From contig NZ_CP166730.1 of the NCBI RefSeq assembly GCF_041320665.1, positions 992,001 through 1,056,000 on the forward strand: a stretch of 64,000 nucleotides of DNA. The letters are read 5' to 3'. This document shows, piece after piece, positions 54,592 to 63,427 of this stretch. The DNA comes from Comamonas sp. GB3 AK4-5. GTDB lineage: Bacteria > Pseudomonadota > Gammaproteobacteria > Burkholderiales > Burkholderiaceae_C. The notes beneath the pieces are model-generated. The model was given only the letters and a program-made list of their open reading frames with translations. It searched no databases and was not told where the DNA came from. A program made the position numbers and the translations under genes. Within the stretch, counting starts at the first letter, position 1. The number at the start of each line of letters is the position of its first letter.

Positions 54592-57588
54592 TTATTTCAG
54601 CCGCTCGAGTTGCTGCTGGATGCGGGCCAGCGTGGCACCAAATTCGGCCACACGCTTTTTCTCCTGCTCCAGCACGGCGGCCGGGGCCTTGGCGCAGAAA
54701 GCCTCGTTGGAGAGCTTGGCGTTGGCCTTGGTGATTTCGCCTTCCAGGCGCTTGGCTTCCTTGGACAGGCGCGCCTTTTCGGCTTCCACGTCCACTTCCA
54801 CAAACAGCGCCAGGCGGGCATCGCCCACCACGGACACCGGGGCGTTCTGTGCCTCGGCGGCCCAGGCGGCCTCGTCGTCAAACACCTTGACCTCGCTGAG
54901 CTTGGCCAGGTTCTTCAGCACGTCGGCATTGGCGCGCAGGAAGGCGGCGCCATCGGCCGAACCTGCCACGGCCAGCAGCGGCAGGCGCTGGGCTGGCGAC
55001 ACGCCCATTTCACCGCGCAGGGCGCGGCAGCTGTCCACCATCTGCTTGATGCGGGCCACATAGGCAATGGAGGCCTCGTCGATCTTCTCTGGCTGTGCTT
55101 CGGGGTAGGCGGCAATGGCCACCGATGCGCTTGCGCGGCCGGCCACGGGGGCCACCTTCTGCCACAGCTCCTCGGTCACAAACGGGATGATGGGGTGGGC
55201 CAGACGCAAAATGGTTTCCAGCGTGCGGATCAGCGTGCGGCGTGTGGCGCGTTGCTGGGCTTCGTTACCGGTCTGGATCTGCACCTTGGCGATTTCCAGA
55301 TACCAGTCGCAGAACTCGTTCCAGACAAAGTCGTAAATGGTGTTGGCCACGTTGTCCAGACGGTACTCGGCAAAGCCCTTGGCCACTTCGGCCTCCACCT
55401 TCTGCAGCTGAGAGACGATCCAGCGGTCCGGCTGGCTGAAGTGCATATAGCCTTGCAGCTCGCCACCCGCCTGGCATTGCTCCTTGGTGTGCTCCTTCAG
55501 GCCGCAGTCAAAGCCTTCGCAGTTCATCAGCACAAAGCGGGAAGCGTTCCACAGCTTGTTGCAGAAATTGCGGTAGCCCTCGCAGCGCTTGCTGTCGAAG
55601 TTGATGGAGCGGCCCAGCGAGGCCAGGGCGGCAAAGGTAAAGCGCAGCGCGTCGGCACCGTAGGCGGGAATGCCTTCGGGGAATTCCTTTTGCGTGTTCT
55701 TGCGCACCTGGGGAGCGGTCTCGGGCTTGCGCAGGCCCTGGGTGCGCTTTTCCAGCAGGGGCTCCAGCGCAATGCCATCGATCAAGTCCACGGGGTCCAG
55801 CACATTGCCTTCGGACTTGCTCATCTTCTTGCCCTGGGCGTCGCGCACCAGGCCATGCATATAGACATGGGTGAAGGGCACGCGGCCGGTGAAGTGGGTG
55901 GTCATCATGATCATCCGGGCCACCCAGAAGAAGATGATGTCGTAGCCGGTCACCAGCACCGAAGAGGGCAGGTAGAGGTTGTAGTTGTCGTCCGCCGCAT
56001 CGGTCTGCTGGGGCCAGCCCATGGTGGAGAAGGGCACCATGGCCGAGGAATACCAGGTATCCAGCACGTCGGGGTCGCGAGTGAGTTGGGGGCCTACGGA
56101 CAGCAGGCTTTCCAGGCGGGATGCATTGCTGGCCTGGCCTAGATTGCGGGCGGTAAGCAAATCGCCTTCCATGGCACGCATCCAGTTGTCACGTGCCTCT
56201 TCCTCATTGCGGGCGACCCAGATGGTGCCTTCCTGGTCATACCAGGCGGGAATCTGGTGGCCCCACCACAGCTGGCGCGAGATGCACCAGTCCTGGATGT
56301 TGTTCATCCACTGGTTGTAGGTGTTGACCCAGTTTTCGGGCACAAACTTCACGGCGCCGGATTCCACGGCGTCGATGGCTTTTTGCGCGATGGACTTGCC
56401 CGTGGCGTCGCCCGTGCCTTGCTTGGCCACCTGGTTCATGGCGATGAACCACTGGTCCGTCAGCATGGGCTCGATCACCTGGCCGGTGCGGTCGCAGATG
56501 GGCACCATCAGCTTGTGCTTTTTGATCTCGACCATCAGGCCGGCGGCCTCCAGGTCGGCGACGATGGCCTTGCGGGCCACAAAGCGGTCCATGCCACGGT
56601 ACTTTTCGGGCGCTTCGTCGTTGATCTTTGCCGTCAGCGTCAGCACGCAAATCATGGGCAGCTTGTGGCGCACGCCCACCTGGTAGTCGTTCTGGTCGTG
56701 CGCAGGCGTGACCTTGACCACGCCGGTGCCGAACTCGCGGTCCACATACTCATCGGCAATGATGGGAATCTCGCGGCCCACCAGGGGCAGGGTCACGGTC
56801 TGGCCGATCAGGTGCCGGTAGCGTTCGTCTTCGGGGTGGACCATCACGGCCACGTCGCCCAGCATGGTCTCGGGGCGGGTGGTAGCCACCACCAGTTGGC
56901 CTTCACCGCTGGAAAGCGGGTAGGCGATATGCCACAGCGAGCCGTCTTTTTCCTGGTTTTCCACTTCCAGGTCGGACACGGCGGATTGCAGCACCGGGTC
57001 CCAGTTCACCAGGCGCTTGCCACGGTAGATCAGGCCTTGCTCATACAGCTTCACAAAGGTGTCGGTCACCACCTGGGACAGGTTGTCGTCCATGGTGAAG
57101 TATTCGCGGCTCCAGTCCACGGTATCGCCCATGCGGCGCATCTGCGTGGTGATGGTGTTGCCGGATTGCTCCTTCCACTCCCAGATCTTTTGGGTGAATG
57201 CATCGCGGCCCAGGTCATAGCGGCTCACGCCCTGGGTTTGCAGCTGGCGCTCGACCACGATCTGCGTGGCAATGCCGGCGTGGTCGGTGCCGGGAATCCA
57301 GGCCGTGTTGAAGCCCTTCATGCGGTGATAGCGCGTGAGGGAATCCATGATGGTCTGGTTGAAGGCATGGCCCATGTGCAGCGTGCCGGTCACATTGGGG
57401 GGGGGCAGCTGGATGGAGAAGTTCTGCTGCGCAGCCACGGCTTCGGCGTTGGGGCTGCCCGTGCCACGGTAACCGGCATTGCCATAGCCACGCTTTTCCC
57501 ACTCGGGGCCCCACTGGGCCTCGATGGCGGAGGGCTCAAAAGACTTGGAGAGGCTGGAAAGACCGGGTTGTGCAGGGGTATCGCTCAT
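54592..57588 (-). CDS. valS: Valyl-tRNA synthetase
   Basis: 998 residues, a little longer than E. coli ValS (951). Class I motifs: HMGH in [17 protein letters not shown] near residue 68-78 and KMSKS in [16 protein letters not shown] near 580. The editing domain is present, and the C-terminal coiled coil (about 930-998) is visible as alternating charged residues. It charges tRNA-Val. A terminator-like hairpin ends only 22 bases before its start. Confidence 0.97.
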   Translation of the reverse strand: MSDTPAQPGLSSLSKSFEPSAIEAQWGPEWEKRGYGNAGYRGTGSPNAEAVAAQQNFSIQLPPPNVTGTLHMGHAFNQTIMDSLTRYHRMKGFNTAWIPGTDHAGIATQIVVERQLQTQGVSRYDLGRDAFTQKIWEWKEQSGNTITTQMRRMGDTVDWSREYFTMDDNLSQVVTDTFVKLYEQGLIYRGKRLVNWDPVLQSAVSDLEVENQEKDGSLWHIAYPLSSGEGQLVVATTRPETMLGDVAVMVHPEDERYRHLIGQTVTLPLVGREIPIIADEYVDREFGTGVVKVTPAHDQNDYQVGVRHKLPMICVLTLTAKINDEAPEKYRGMDRFVARKAIVADLEAAGLMVEIKKHKLMVPICDRTGQVIEPMLTDQWFIAMNQVAKQGTGDATGKSIAQKAIDAVESGAVKFVPENWVNTYNQWMNNIQDWCISRQLWWGHQIPAWYDQEGTIWVARNEEEARDNWMRAMEGDLLTARNLGQASNASRLESLLSVGPQLTRDPDVLDTWYSSAMVPFSTMGWPQQTDAADDNYNLYLPSSVLVTGYDIIFFWVARMIMMTTHFTGRVPFTHVYMHGLVRDAQGKKMSKSEGNVLDPVDLIDGIALEPLLEKRTQGLRKPETAPQVRKNTQKEFPEGIPAYGADALRFTFAALASLGRSINFDSKRCEGYRNFCNKLWNASRFVLMNCEGFDCGLKEHTKEQCQAGGELQGYMHFSQPDRWIVSQLQKVEAEVAKGFAEYRLDNVANTIYDFVWNEFCDWYLEIAKVQIQTGNEAQQRATRRTLIRTLETILRLAHPIIPFVTEELWQKVAPVAGRASASVAIAAYPEAQPEKIDEASIAYVARIKQMVDSCRALRGEMGVSPAQRLPLLAVAGSADGAAFLRANADVLKNLAKLSEVKVFDDEAAWAAEAQNAPVSVVGDARLALFVEVDVEAEKARLSKEAKRLEGEITKANAKLSNEAFCAKAPAAVLEQEKKRVAEFGATLARIQQQLERLK

Positions 57589-57610
57589 GGCTGCTTGGCA
57601 AATAGGCTGG

Positions 57611-57641
57611 AAATAAAAACGGCATCCGCAAGCGGGATGCC
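57611..57641 (-). terminator. Terminator-like hairpin in the valS leader
   Basis: Minus strand: GGCATCC CGCTTGC GGATGCC followed by GTTTTTATTT, then 22 bases to the valS ATG. A TAAAAT -10-like sequence lies about 35 bases upstream (57674-57679). Either it ends the upstream gene or it attenuates valS. Confidence 0.6.
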
Positions 57642-57800
57642 ATCGTCCGGTTGGAAGGGACGGATTGCCAATGATTTTAGCCAGCCCCCCGGGCTGCGCG
57701 CGGGCCGGGGTCTATGGGGGTGGTAAAGCACGGCCCAAATGCAGTATCCATCAGCACATGCAGCTATGAAAACTGCAGTGCCGCAGTCCGGTGCAGGTGT

Positions 57801-58172
57801 TTATTTTTGATAGGCCTGGACCTGGAAATCCAGGCAGCGCGCCGTCATCACCCAGTCCTGTTGTCCGGCCTTGTTGGTCCAGTCCTTGCTGCACCGGGCC
57901 CAGATGCTGGCCTTGCTGGGGGATGCATTCGATGCAAATTCCTGGGCCTTGCTTCTGGCCTCGCTCTGTTTGTCTATGCAGTGGCTTTGCAGAGCCGGGT
58001 GGGTGGAGGGCCATTCGCTGGCGCACAGCTGCTGGATGTCCTTGGCGGCTTCCGCTTCGGACGCCACCGCCGGGTGGTGCGGGGCGCCGACATGGCTGGC
58101 GCTGCTCTGGGCCTGGGCTGCGGTGCCCAGCATCACCCATGCGGCGGTACAGAGGAATTTGGCGTAATGCAT
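57801..58172 (-). CDS. Hypothetical secreted protein with four cysteines
   Basis: 123 residues from ATG 58172. Signal peptide HYAKFLCTAAWVMLGTAAQA, then about 100 residues of a mainly helical, Ala/Ser-rich protein. Four Cys after the signal (QQLCASEW, SHCIDKQ, ARCSKDW, ARCLDFQ), which could form two disulfides. I do not recognise the family; no partner gene is adjacent. Confidence 0.7.
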   Translation of the reverse strand: MHYAKFLCTAAWVMLGTAAQAQSSASHVGAPHHPAVASEAEAAKDIQQLCASEWPSTHPALQSHCIDKQSEARSKAQEFASNASPSKASIWARCSKDWTNKAGQQDWVMTARCLDFQVQAYQK

Positions 58173-58288
58173 GGTCTTCCCTTTCCTGGCAAATCTGGCA
58201 AATGCTTGCAATTCATTCTATGTCCGCATGCGGGCAGACCTTGCTGCGGAACCAGGGCGGGAGAAGGGTGAAGCTTGCGCATGTATGT

Positions 58289-58323
58289 GCGATCTCCTCG
58301 CGACGCGCCTGCGCAGAGATCGC
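58289..58323. repeat. 35-bp palindromic element with GCGATCT/AGATCGC ends
   Basis: GCGATCTCCTCGCGACGCGC then CTGCGCAGAGATCGC. The interior CTCCTCGCGACGCGCC is shared with the AGAACGTGTTCAA elements at 25253 and 59109. Confidence 0.6.
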
Positions 58324-58333
58324 AAGCACGGGC

Positions 58334-58975
58334 TCAGCGCGCACCGCCGTATTCGGGCCGGTCGTTGTGCTGGGGCTTGAGTGGGGCAGTGCCTTGGCCC
58401 TGGGCTCGCTCCGTGCGCCACTGCTGCTTGCGTGCGGTCCATTCGGCCAGGCGGGCGTGGGCGGTCTGGCTTTCGCGTGCCATCTGCACCTCGTCGGCCA
58501 GCTGGGCCGACAGCTCCAGGCGAATGCCATTGGGGTCAAAGAAATAAATGCTCTTGAAGATGTGGTGGTCGGTCACGCCCAGCACTTCCACGCCATGGGC
58601 CTGCAAGCGGGCCTTGGTGTTCTCCAGCTCCTGCACTGTGTCCACGCGAAAGGCGATGTGGTTGATCCACAGCGGGGTATTGGGTGATGGCAGGGCTTTT
58701 TCATCGTCGCCAATGTCGAAGAAGGCGATGAAGCTGCCATCGCGCAGGCGAAAGAAGAAATGGGTGTAGGGGCAGTACTCGCCGGTGCTGGGCACATGGT
58801 CGCTCTGGATGATGTGGTAGAGCGGCAGGCCCAGTATGTCTTCGTAGAAGTGGCGGGTTTCCTCGGCATCGCGCGCCTTGTAGGCGTAGTGGTGCAGCTG
58901 CTGCACGGCGGCGGGCGGGGGCAGCGCGTCCAGCGCGGCGCGGGTCAGGGTGGTGGGGGCGGTGTGGTGGCCCAT
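58334..58975 (-). CDS. VOC-family (glyoxalase/dioxygenase-fold) protein
   Basis: 213 residues. LHHYAYKARDAEETRHFYED starts the first beta-alpha-beta-beta-beta module (metal His likely in LHHYAYK), INHIAFRVDTVQELEN the second, and DPNGIRLELSAQL ends with the Glu ligand. The pattern recalls extradiol dioxygenase- or fosfomycin-type members; no substrate can be named. AAAAGGAGAGCT is a strong ribosome site. Terminates near the palindromic repeat at 58289. Confidence 0.85.
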   Translation of the reverse strand: MGHHTAPTTLTRAALDALPPPAAVQQLHHYAYKARDAEETRHFYEDILGLPLYHIIQSDHVPSTGEYCPYTHFFFRLRDGSFIAFFDIGDDEKALPSPNTPLWINHIAFRVDTVQELENTKARLQAHGVEVLGVTDHHIFKSIYFFDPNGIRLELSAQLADEVQMARESQTAHARLAEWTARKQQWRTERAQGQGTAPLKPQHNDRPEYGGAR

Positions 58976-59051
58976 GGCAGCTCTCCTTTTACGTATATGC
59001 AATGCATTGCACTAAGCGTAATTCTAGAAAGACCAAGACCCGCCAGGGCCA

Positions 59052-59086
59052 AGAAAAAACCCGCATGCCGAGGTGGCGTGCGGGTT
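59052..59086 (-). terminator. Terminator for the yceI-type operon
   Basis: Minus strand: AACCCGCACGCC / GGCATGCGGGTT stem followed by TTTTTTCTT. A 268-bp element separates it from the yceI stop at 59402. The rest of the 425-bp gap holds nothing else. Confidence 0.82.
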
Positions 59087-59108
59087 GTGGGCGTCAGAGC
59101 GAGTGCTC

Positions 59109-59376
59109 AGAACGTGTTCAATGCCTCTACGCAGGCGCGTTGGAGCGCAATCGGGATGAGTTCGAGTCGATGGGGCGCAGCTTGCACCGGGGTGCAAGCA
59201 AGAGCCAGCGCGAAGAAATCGCCCGATTTCGCTCCAACCCTTCGGGCCAGTGCCTTTGCGGGCGGTCTACGGTGTTGCGAATCCTCGCAATAGCACGGCT
59301 ATTGCTGCGGTATCGCGCCTTGTATCCCATCCCGCAAAGACACTGGCGCGTCGCGAGGAGACTTTGAACACGTTCT
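59109..59376. repeat. 268-bp element with 13-bp inverted ends AGAACGTGTTCAA
   Basis: AGAACGTGTTCAA at 59109-59121 and TTGAACACGTTCT at 59364-59376. The first 31 and last 31 bases match the two halves of the 57-bp element at 25253-25309, with about 205 bases between. No protein is recognisable inside. It lies between the yceI stop and its terminator. Confidence 0.85.
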
Positions 59377-59401
59377 CAAGCATCCGAAGTATGCGCAGGG
59401 T

Positions 59402-59974
59402 TTACTGCTTGACGGCTTCCATCTGCAGCACCAGGCGCACGTTCTTGCTGAAGCCCCAGTCCACGCCGTAGTTCACGCCCCATTGGGTGCGGTCGATGGT
59501 GGCTTCAAAGTCGCCGCCGCAGACCTCACGCTTGAGCATGGGGCTTTCGTAGCAGGTGAACTTGTTGGACTTGATGGTGATGGGGTGGGTCTGGCCGTTC
59601 AGGGTCAGCTGGCCGGTGACTTCCTTGAGCTTGTCGCCGTCAAACACGAACTTGTCGGAGACGAACTTGGACACCGGGTACTGGTCGGTGTTGAAGATGT
59701 CCTTGCCCTTGAGGTGCTTGTCGAAAGCGGCGGTGCCGGAGTTCACCGAAGTCATGTCCAGCGTCACTTCCACCTTGCCGGTCTTGCCGGCCTTGTCGAA
59801 TTCCACCTGGCCGCTCTTCTTGTCGAAGCGGGCGCGGTTGGTGGATGCGCCGAAGTGGTCGATCTCGAAGGTGGCGAAGGTGTGGGTGGGGTCGATGGCG
59901 TACTGGGCCGGAGCAGCGTGGGCAGCGGTGGCGAACAGACCGGCAGCAGCCAGGGCAAACAAGGTGGAACGCAT
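59402..59974 (-). CDS. YceI-family periplasmic lipid-binding-fold protein 1
   Basis: 190 residues. Signal peptide MRSTLFALAAAGLFATAAHA, then the YceI beta-barrel: YAIDPTHTFATFEIDHFGAS, KVEVTLDMTSVNSG, DQYPVSKFVSDKF, and FEATIDRTQWGVNYG. YceI proteins bind isoprenoid-type lipids in the periplasm. Two Cys (TCYESP, VCGGDF) are present. ATG 59974 is chosen over the adjacent TTG. Third gene of a cytochrome b561-yceI-yceI unit. Confidence 0.93.
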   Translation of the reverse strand: MRSTLFALAAAGLFATAAHAAPAQYAIDPTHTFATFEIDHFGASTNRARFDKKSGQVEFDKAGKTGKVEVTLDMTSVNSGTAAFDKHLKGKDIFNTDQYPVSKFVSDKFVFDGDKLKEVTGQLTLNGQTHPITIKSNKFTCYESPMLKREVCGGDFEATIDRTQWGVNYGVDWGFSKNVRLVLQMEAVKQ

Positions 59975-60035
59975 CAAGAAATCTCCTGTGAAGGTGAAGA
60001 GGGGGAGAAAAACAAATCTCGGAACTACCGAATCG

Positions 60036-60115
60036 ATAGCTTGCTGTGCGCTGGCTGCAATGATTTCAAAGCAAAACTGCTTTCAAAGCAAGCAGCCATG
60101 GGCACAAGCCGCTAT
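60036..60115. repeat. E-family inverted repeat ATAGCTTGCTGTGC ... GCCGCTAT
   Basis: ATAGCTTGCTGTGCGCTGGC at 60036 pairs imperfectly with the complement of CAGCCATGGGCACAAGCCGC plus TAT near 60092-60115. A TTTCAAAGCA direct repeat lies inside. Between the two yceI genes. Confidence 0.5.
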
Positions 60116-60138
60116 CACAAACAATGTGGTGGCAGGGC

Positions 60139-60711
60139 TTAGAGCTTGCCCACGCCGGTCAGGGCCAGCTTGAACTGCACGGACACCTCATCGGCGACCA
60201 TGGAGGTGTCGGACCAGTCACCGTCGCCAATCTTGAAGGCCAGGCGCTTGAGCGGCAAGGTGCCTGCGGCCATGGTGGTGGCGCCCGACTGGGTCAGGGC
60301 CACGGGCAGGGACACTTTTTGCGCATTGCCCTTGATGGTCAGCGTGCCGTCCACCTGGTATTTGCCGCCGCCCAAGGCCTTGACGGCGGTGGATTCGAAG
60401 GTGGCCTTGGGGAATTTGGCGATGTTGAACCAGTCGGCACCCAGCAGATTGCTGTCGGTCTCCTTGGAGCCCATGGTGGCGCTGCCGGTATCCACGGTGA
60501 AGTGGATCTTGCTGGTCTCGGGCTTGGCGGTGTCGAAATTCACCTGCGCCTCAAATTTCTTGAAGTGGCCTTGCAGCGGCACACCCATTTGCTTGGCGGT
60601 GAAGTTGATGCTGCTTTGCGCCGGCACCAGGGCCTGGGCCGCCATGGCGGCAGTGGCGAAAAGGGCTGCACCGGCGAGGGTGGCAGCACGGAGGGTGGCG
60701 GTGAAATGCAT
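60139..60711 (-). CDS. YceI-family periplasmic protein 2
   Basis: 190 residues. Signal peptide LAGAALFATAAMA, then SSINFTAKQMGVPLQGHFKK, SKIHFTVDTGSATMGSKETD, FNIAKFPKATFESTAVK, the YceI layout. Only modest similarity to the neighbouring YceI protein, so the pair is not a recent duplication. Follows the cytochrome b gene by 42 bases. Confidence 0.92.
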   Translation of the reverse strand: MHFTATLRAATLAGAALFATAAMAAQALVPAQSSINFTAKQMGVPLQGHFKKFEAQVNFDTAKPETSKIHFTVDTGSATMGSKETDSNLLGADWFNIAKFPKATFESTAVKALGGGKYQVDGTLTIKGNAQKVSLPVALTQSGATTMAAGTLPLKRLAFKIGDGDWSDTSMVADEVSVQFKLALTGVGKL

Positions 60712-60753
60712 GCTGATCTCCTGACGTTCAAAAATGAAAAAAGACGGGGTGGT

Positions 60754-61317
60754 TCAGGCAGCGCTGCCGGGCCACATGCGGCGCAGCAGACCGTCACGGT
60801 CTATGAGTTGGTGCTTCAGCGCGGCGGCGATGTGCAGGGCAATCAGGCCCGCCAGACTGTACGCCGCAATGGCGTGCCAGGGCTTGATGGCCTCAGCCAG
60901 CTCCGGGTTGGCGGCCACAAAGTCGGGCAGCTGCCACAGGCCGAACCACACGATGGGGAAGCCCGCCGCCGAGCTATAGGCCCAGCCCAGCAGGGGCACG
61001 GCAAAGAACAAGACATACAGCAGCTGGTGCACGCCATGGTGGGCCAGCTGCTGCCAGCGTGGCATGGCCGCCGCCATGGCTTTGGGCAGGGCGGGAGGGC
61101 GATGGGTGAAGCGCCACAGCAGGCGCAGCACGCTCAGCACCAGCAGGCTGACGCCGGCCCATTTGTGCCAGTTGTAGTACTTCAGGCGTGCCGGAGAAAA
61201 CGGCAGCCCGGTCATATACCAGCCAAAGACCAGCAGGCCGATCAGGCCCAGTGCCAGCACCCAGTGGAAGGTGATGGCGGTGAGGCTGTAGCGGGAAGAA
61301 GAGGTGGAGTGGGGCAT
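60754..61317 (-). CDS. Cytochrome b561 family protein
   Basis: 187 residues with four helices. Heme histidines are likely in ITFHWVLALGLIG, YYNWHKWAGVSLLVLS, and the C-terminal LIALHIAAALKHQLIDRDG. b561 proteins pass electrons between quinols and periplasmic partners, and often neighbour yceI. ATG 61317 begins MPHSTSSSRYSLTAITFHW. Divergent from the YigZ-type gene with 180 bases between. Confidence 0.93.
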   Translation of the reverse strand: MPHSTSSSRYSLTAITFHWVLALGLIGLLVFGWYMTGLPFSPARLKYYNWHKWAGVSLLVLSVLRLLWRFTHRPPALPKAMAAAMPRWQQLAHHGVHQLLYVLFFAVPLLGWAYSSAAGFPIVWFGLWQLPDFVAANPELAEAIKPWHAIAAYSLAGLIALHIAAALKHQLIDRDGLLRRMWPGSAA

Positions 61318-61497
61318 GTAGTTCGCAAGGGAAAGCGCCTGGCAAGCAGGAAAAATGGCGCAGACAACGTTGCCATGTAGGCAGTGTAGGAAAGCTGCAG
61401 CGAAAAAAAGTTCAGGCGAATTGACGTGACAGTTCAAAAAGCTTGAATGCCCGCAGGCCCTGGTCAGGGCGGTGGCTCGGGTAAGCTCGCCAGCCCT

Positions 61498-62094
61498 ATG
61501 GCACAGACTCTGGCAAGCCCCGCACACAGCGAACTGATCATCAAGAAGAGCCGCTTCATCGGCTGTGTACAGCCCATGGCCGACCGCGCCAGCGCGCAGG
61601 CCACGGTGGACGCGCTGTGGCGGGTACACCCCACGGCCACCCATATCTGCTGGGCGCTGCTTGCAGGCGGCCAGTCGGCGGCCGTGGATGACGGCGAGCC
61701 CGGCGGCACGGCCGGCCGCCCCATGCTGGACGTGCTGCGTCACCAGGAACTGGAAGGCGTGCTGGCCACCGTGGTGCGCTATTACGGCGGCGTGAAGCTG
61801 GGCGCCGGCGGCCTGGTGCGGGCCTATACCGACAGCGTGGCCCAGGCCCTGCTAGGGGCCGACAAGGTGCTGCTGCAGCGCATGAGCACGCTGCAGTGCA
61901 GCCTGCCCTACGACATGGAAGGCTGGCTGCGCCGCGACATTGCCCAGGCAGGGGCCGAACTCTTGCAGGTGCGGCATGACAGCCTGGTGCATATGCAGTG
62001 GCAGCTGCCGGAAAGCGAAGCCGCAGCCCAGGTGCAGCGGCTGAATGACCAGGGCCAAGGCAAGCTCGGCTGGATAGAACACTGGAAAGACTGA
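61498..62094 (+). CDS. IMPACT/YigZ-family protein
   Basis: 198 residues. SELIIKKSRFIGCVQPM, THICWALLAGG, DDGEPGGTAGRPMLDVL and TVVRYYGGVKLGAGGLVRAY are the UPF0029/IMPACT motifs. Bacterial YigZ is of uncertain function; the fold resembles ribosomal protein S5/EF-G domain IV. ATG 61498 matches the family N-terminus. Confidence 0.93.
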   Translation: MAQTLASPAHSELIIKKSRFIGCVQPMADRASAQATVDALWRVHPTATHICWALLAGGQSAAVDDGEPGGTAGRPMLDVLRHQELEGVLATVVRYYGGVKLGAGGLVRAYTDSVAQALLGADKVLLQRMSTLQCSLPYDMEGWLRRDIAQAGAELLQVRHDSLVHMQWQLPESEAAAQVQRLNDQGQGKLGWIEHWKD

Positions 62095-62095
62095 C

Positions 62096-62136
62096 GAAAT
62101 AAAAACAGGGCCGCAATGCGGCCCTGTTTTTATTTC
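62096..62136. terminator. Shared bidirectional terminator, YigZ/hemY
   Basis: GAAATAAAAACAGGGCCGC then A, T and GCGGCCCTGTTTTTATTTC: a nearly perfect long stem with A- and T-runs. The hemY stop codon lies inside it (62130-62132). Confidence 0.92.
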
Positions 62137-63410
62137 GCGTGCAAGGCAGCTTGTTTCCAAGCCGCGGCGGCTTCGTCCGGGGCCTCGTGGTGCTCGGCCA
62201 GAATGGCCAGGGCCTTCCAGGCGCTGTGCAGCAGGGCGTCGTCCTTGAGCTGGGCCGTGGATTGGCGCAGCAGCTGCTGTGCCTTGCCCCACAGCTGGCG
62301 TTGCAGGCAGGCCATGCCCGCCAGGTACTGCAGATGAGGCTGGTGGGGGGCGCTGCGCAGTGCGGTTTCGATGCGGGCCAGCCAGGCGCCATCCACGTCT
62401 TCCAGGCATTCCTGCAGGGCTTGGAACAGCAGCACGCTTTGCGAGCGGTTCAATGCCTGGGGGTTGCGCAATTGCGCGTCCCAGACGGGCAGCAACCAGT
62501 CGCGGGCCGTGGCGCTGCTGCCGCCCAGGGCCACCAGCCGGCGCGCGGCGGGAATGGCCAGCTCGGGCATCTGGCGCTCATGGGCTTCCAGCTGTGCCCA
62601 GGCTGCTTGCAACTGGGCGGGGTCATAGGCCTGGTGCAACTGCTCCAGCAGCAGGCTGCGCAGCAGGCTGCCGGCCGCTTCGGGTGAGAAGGCCTTGTGC
62701 TTGGCCAGCAGGCGGGCGGTTTCCAGGGCCGGGCCGGTTTGCTGGGCCAGGCGTGAGGCCTTGAGCTTGATGCGCAGCGCCACCGTGCGGCGTGCGGCGC
62801 CATGGGGCAGCTGGGCCAGGCGCTCCAGCGCGGCGGCAGCGTCGCGGTCATCCAATGCCCAGCGGGCCGAGCGCATTTGCGCACCTTCGCGCAGCTCCTG
62901 CTGCTGGGCTGTTCCGTTGAGGGGGGCCAGCTCCAGCGCGGCTTCCAGGTGTTTGTCGCGTGTTGTGCGGTCCTGCAGCGCGTGGGAGCTGTCGGCCGCC
63001 GCCATATGGGCGATGGTGCGCAGCTGGCGCCGGTAGCTGACCGTGGCCTTGTCCAGTGACAGACCTTCTTCCAGCTGCAGCGATTGCAGCGCCGCCTTGC
63101 GGGCACGCAGAAAACGTCCGGCATGTAAATGGGTCAGCGACTCCTGCAAGGCCTGGTGCATATTGCGTTCGCGCTGCTGCAAGCGCCAGCGCTTGGCCTG
63201 CAGCGGCAGCGACACCAGCACGGCAAAGCCGCGCAGGGCGCCGTAGAGGATGGCAAAGGCCGACAGCAGCAAGGCCATCACCATGTTCAGCGACAGGTCC
63301 AACCGGTAGGGGGGCCAGAACAGCGTGACCGATCCCTGGTTGGTGCCCGCGAACAGGGCGCCCGCCACGGCCAGGCAGAACAGACCAGCAAACCACAGTG
63401 CAGCACGCAT
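62130..63410 (-). CDS. hemY: HemY-like membrane TPR protein
   Basis: 426 residues. Two N-terminal helices (AALWFAGLFCLAVAGALFAG and LNMVMALLLSAFAILYGALRG) with GSVTLFWPPYRLDLS between them are the HemY_N domain; the rest is helical TPR. HemY follows hemC-hemD-hemX in proteobacteria; it influences heme synthesis but is not the oxygen-dependent HemY of Bacillus. Coupled to hemX 17 bases upstream. Confidence 0.9.
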   Translation of the reverse strand: MRAALWFAGLFCLAVAGALFAGTNQGSVTLFWPPYRLDLSLNMVMALLLSAFAILYGALRGFAVLVSLPLQAKRWRLQQRERNMHQALQESLTHLHAGRFLRARKAALQSLQLEEGLSLDKATVSYRRQLRTIAHMAAADSSHALQDRTTRDKHLEAALELAPLNGTAQQQELREGAQMRSARWALDDRDAAAALERLAQLPHGAARRTVALRIKLKASRLAQQTGPALETARLLAKHKAFSPEAAGSLLRSLLLEQLHQAYDPAQLQAAWAQLEAHERQMPELAIPAARRLVALGGSSATARDWLLPVWDAQLRNPQALNRSQSVLLFQALQECLEDVDGAWLARIETALRSAPHQPHLQYLAGMACLQRQLWGKAQQLLRQSTAQLKDDALLHSAWKALAILAEHHEAPDEAAAAWKQAALHAK

Positions 63411-63427
63411 ATCGCCCTCCTAGCGGG

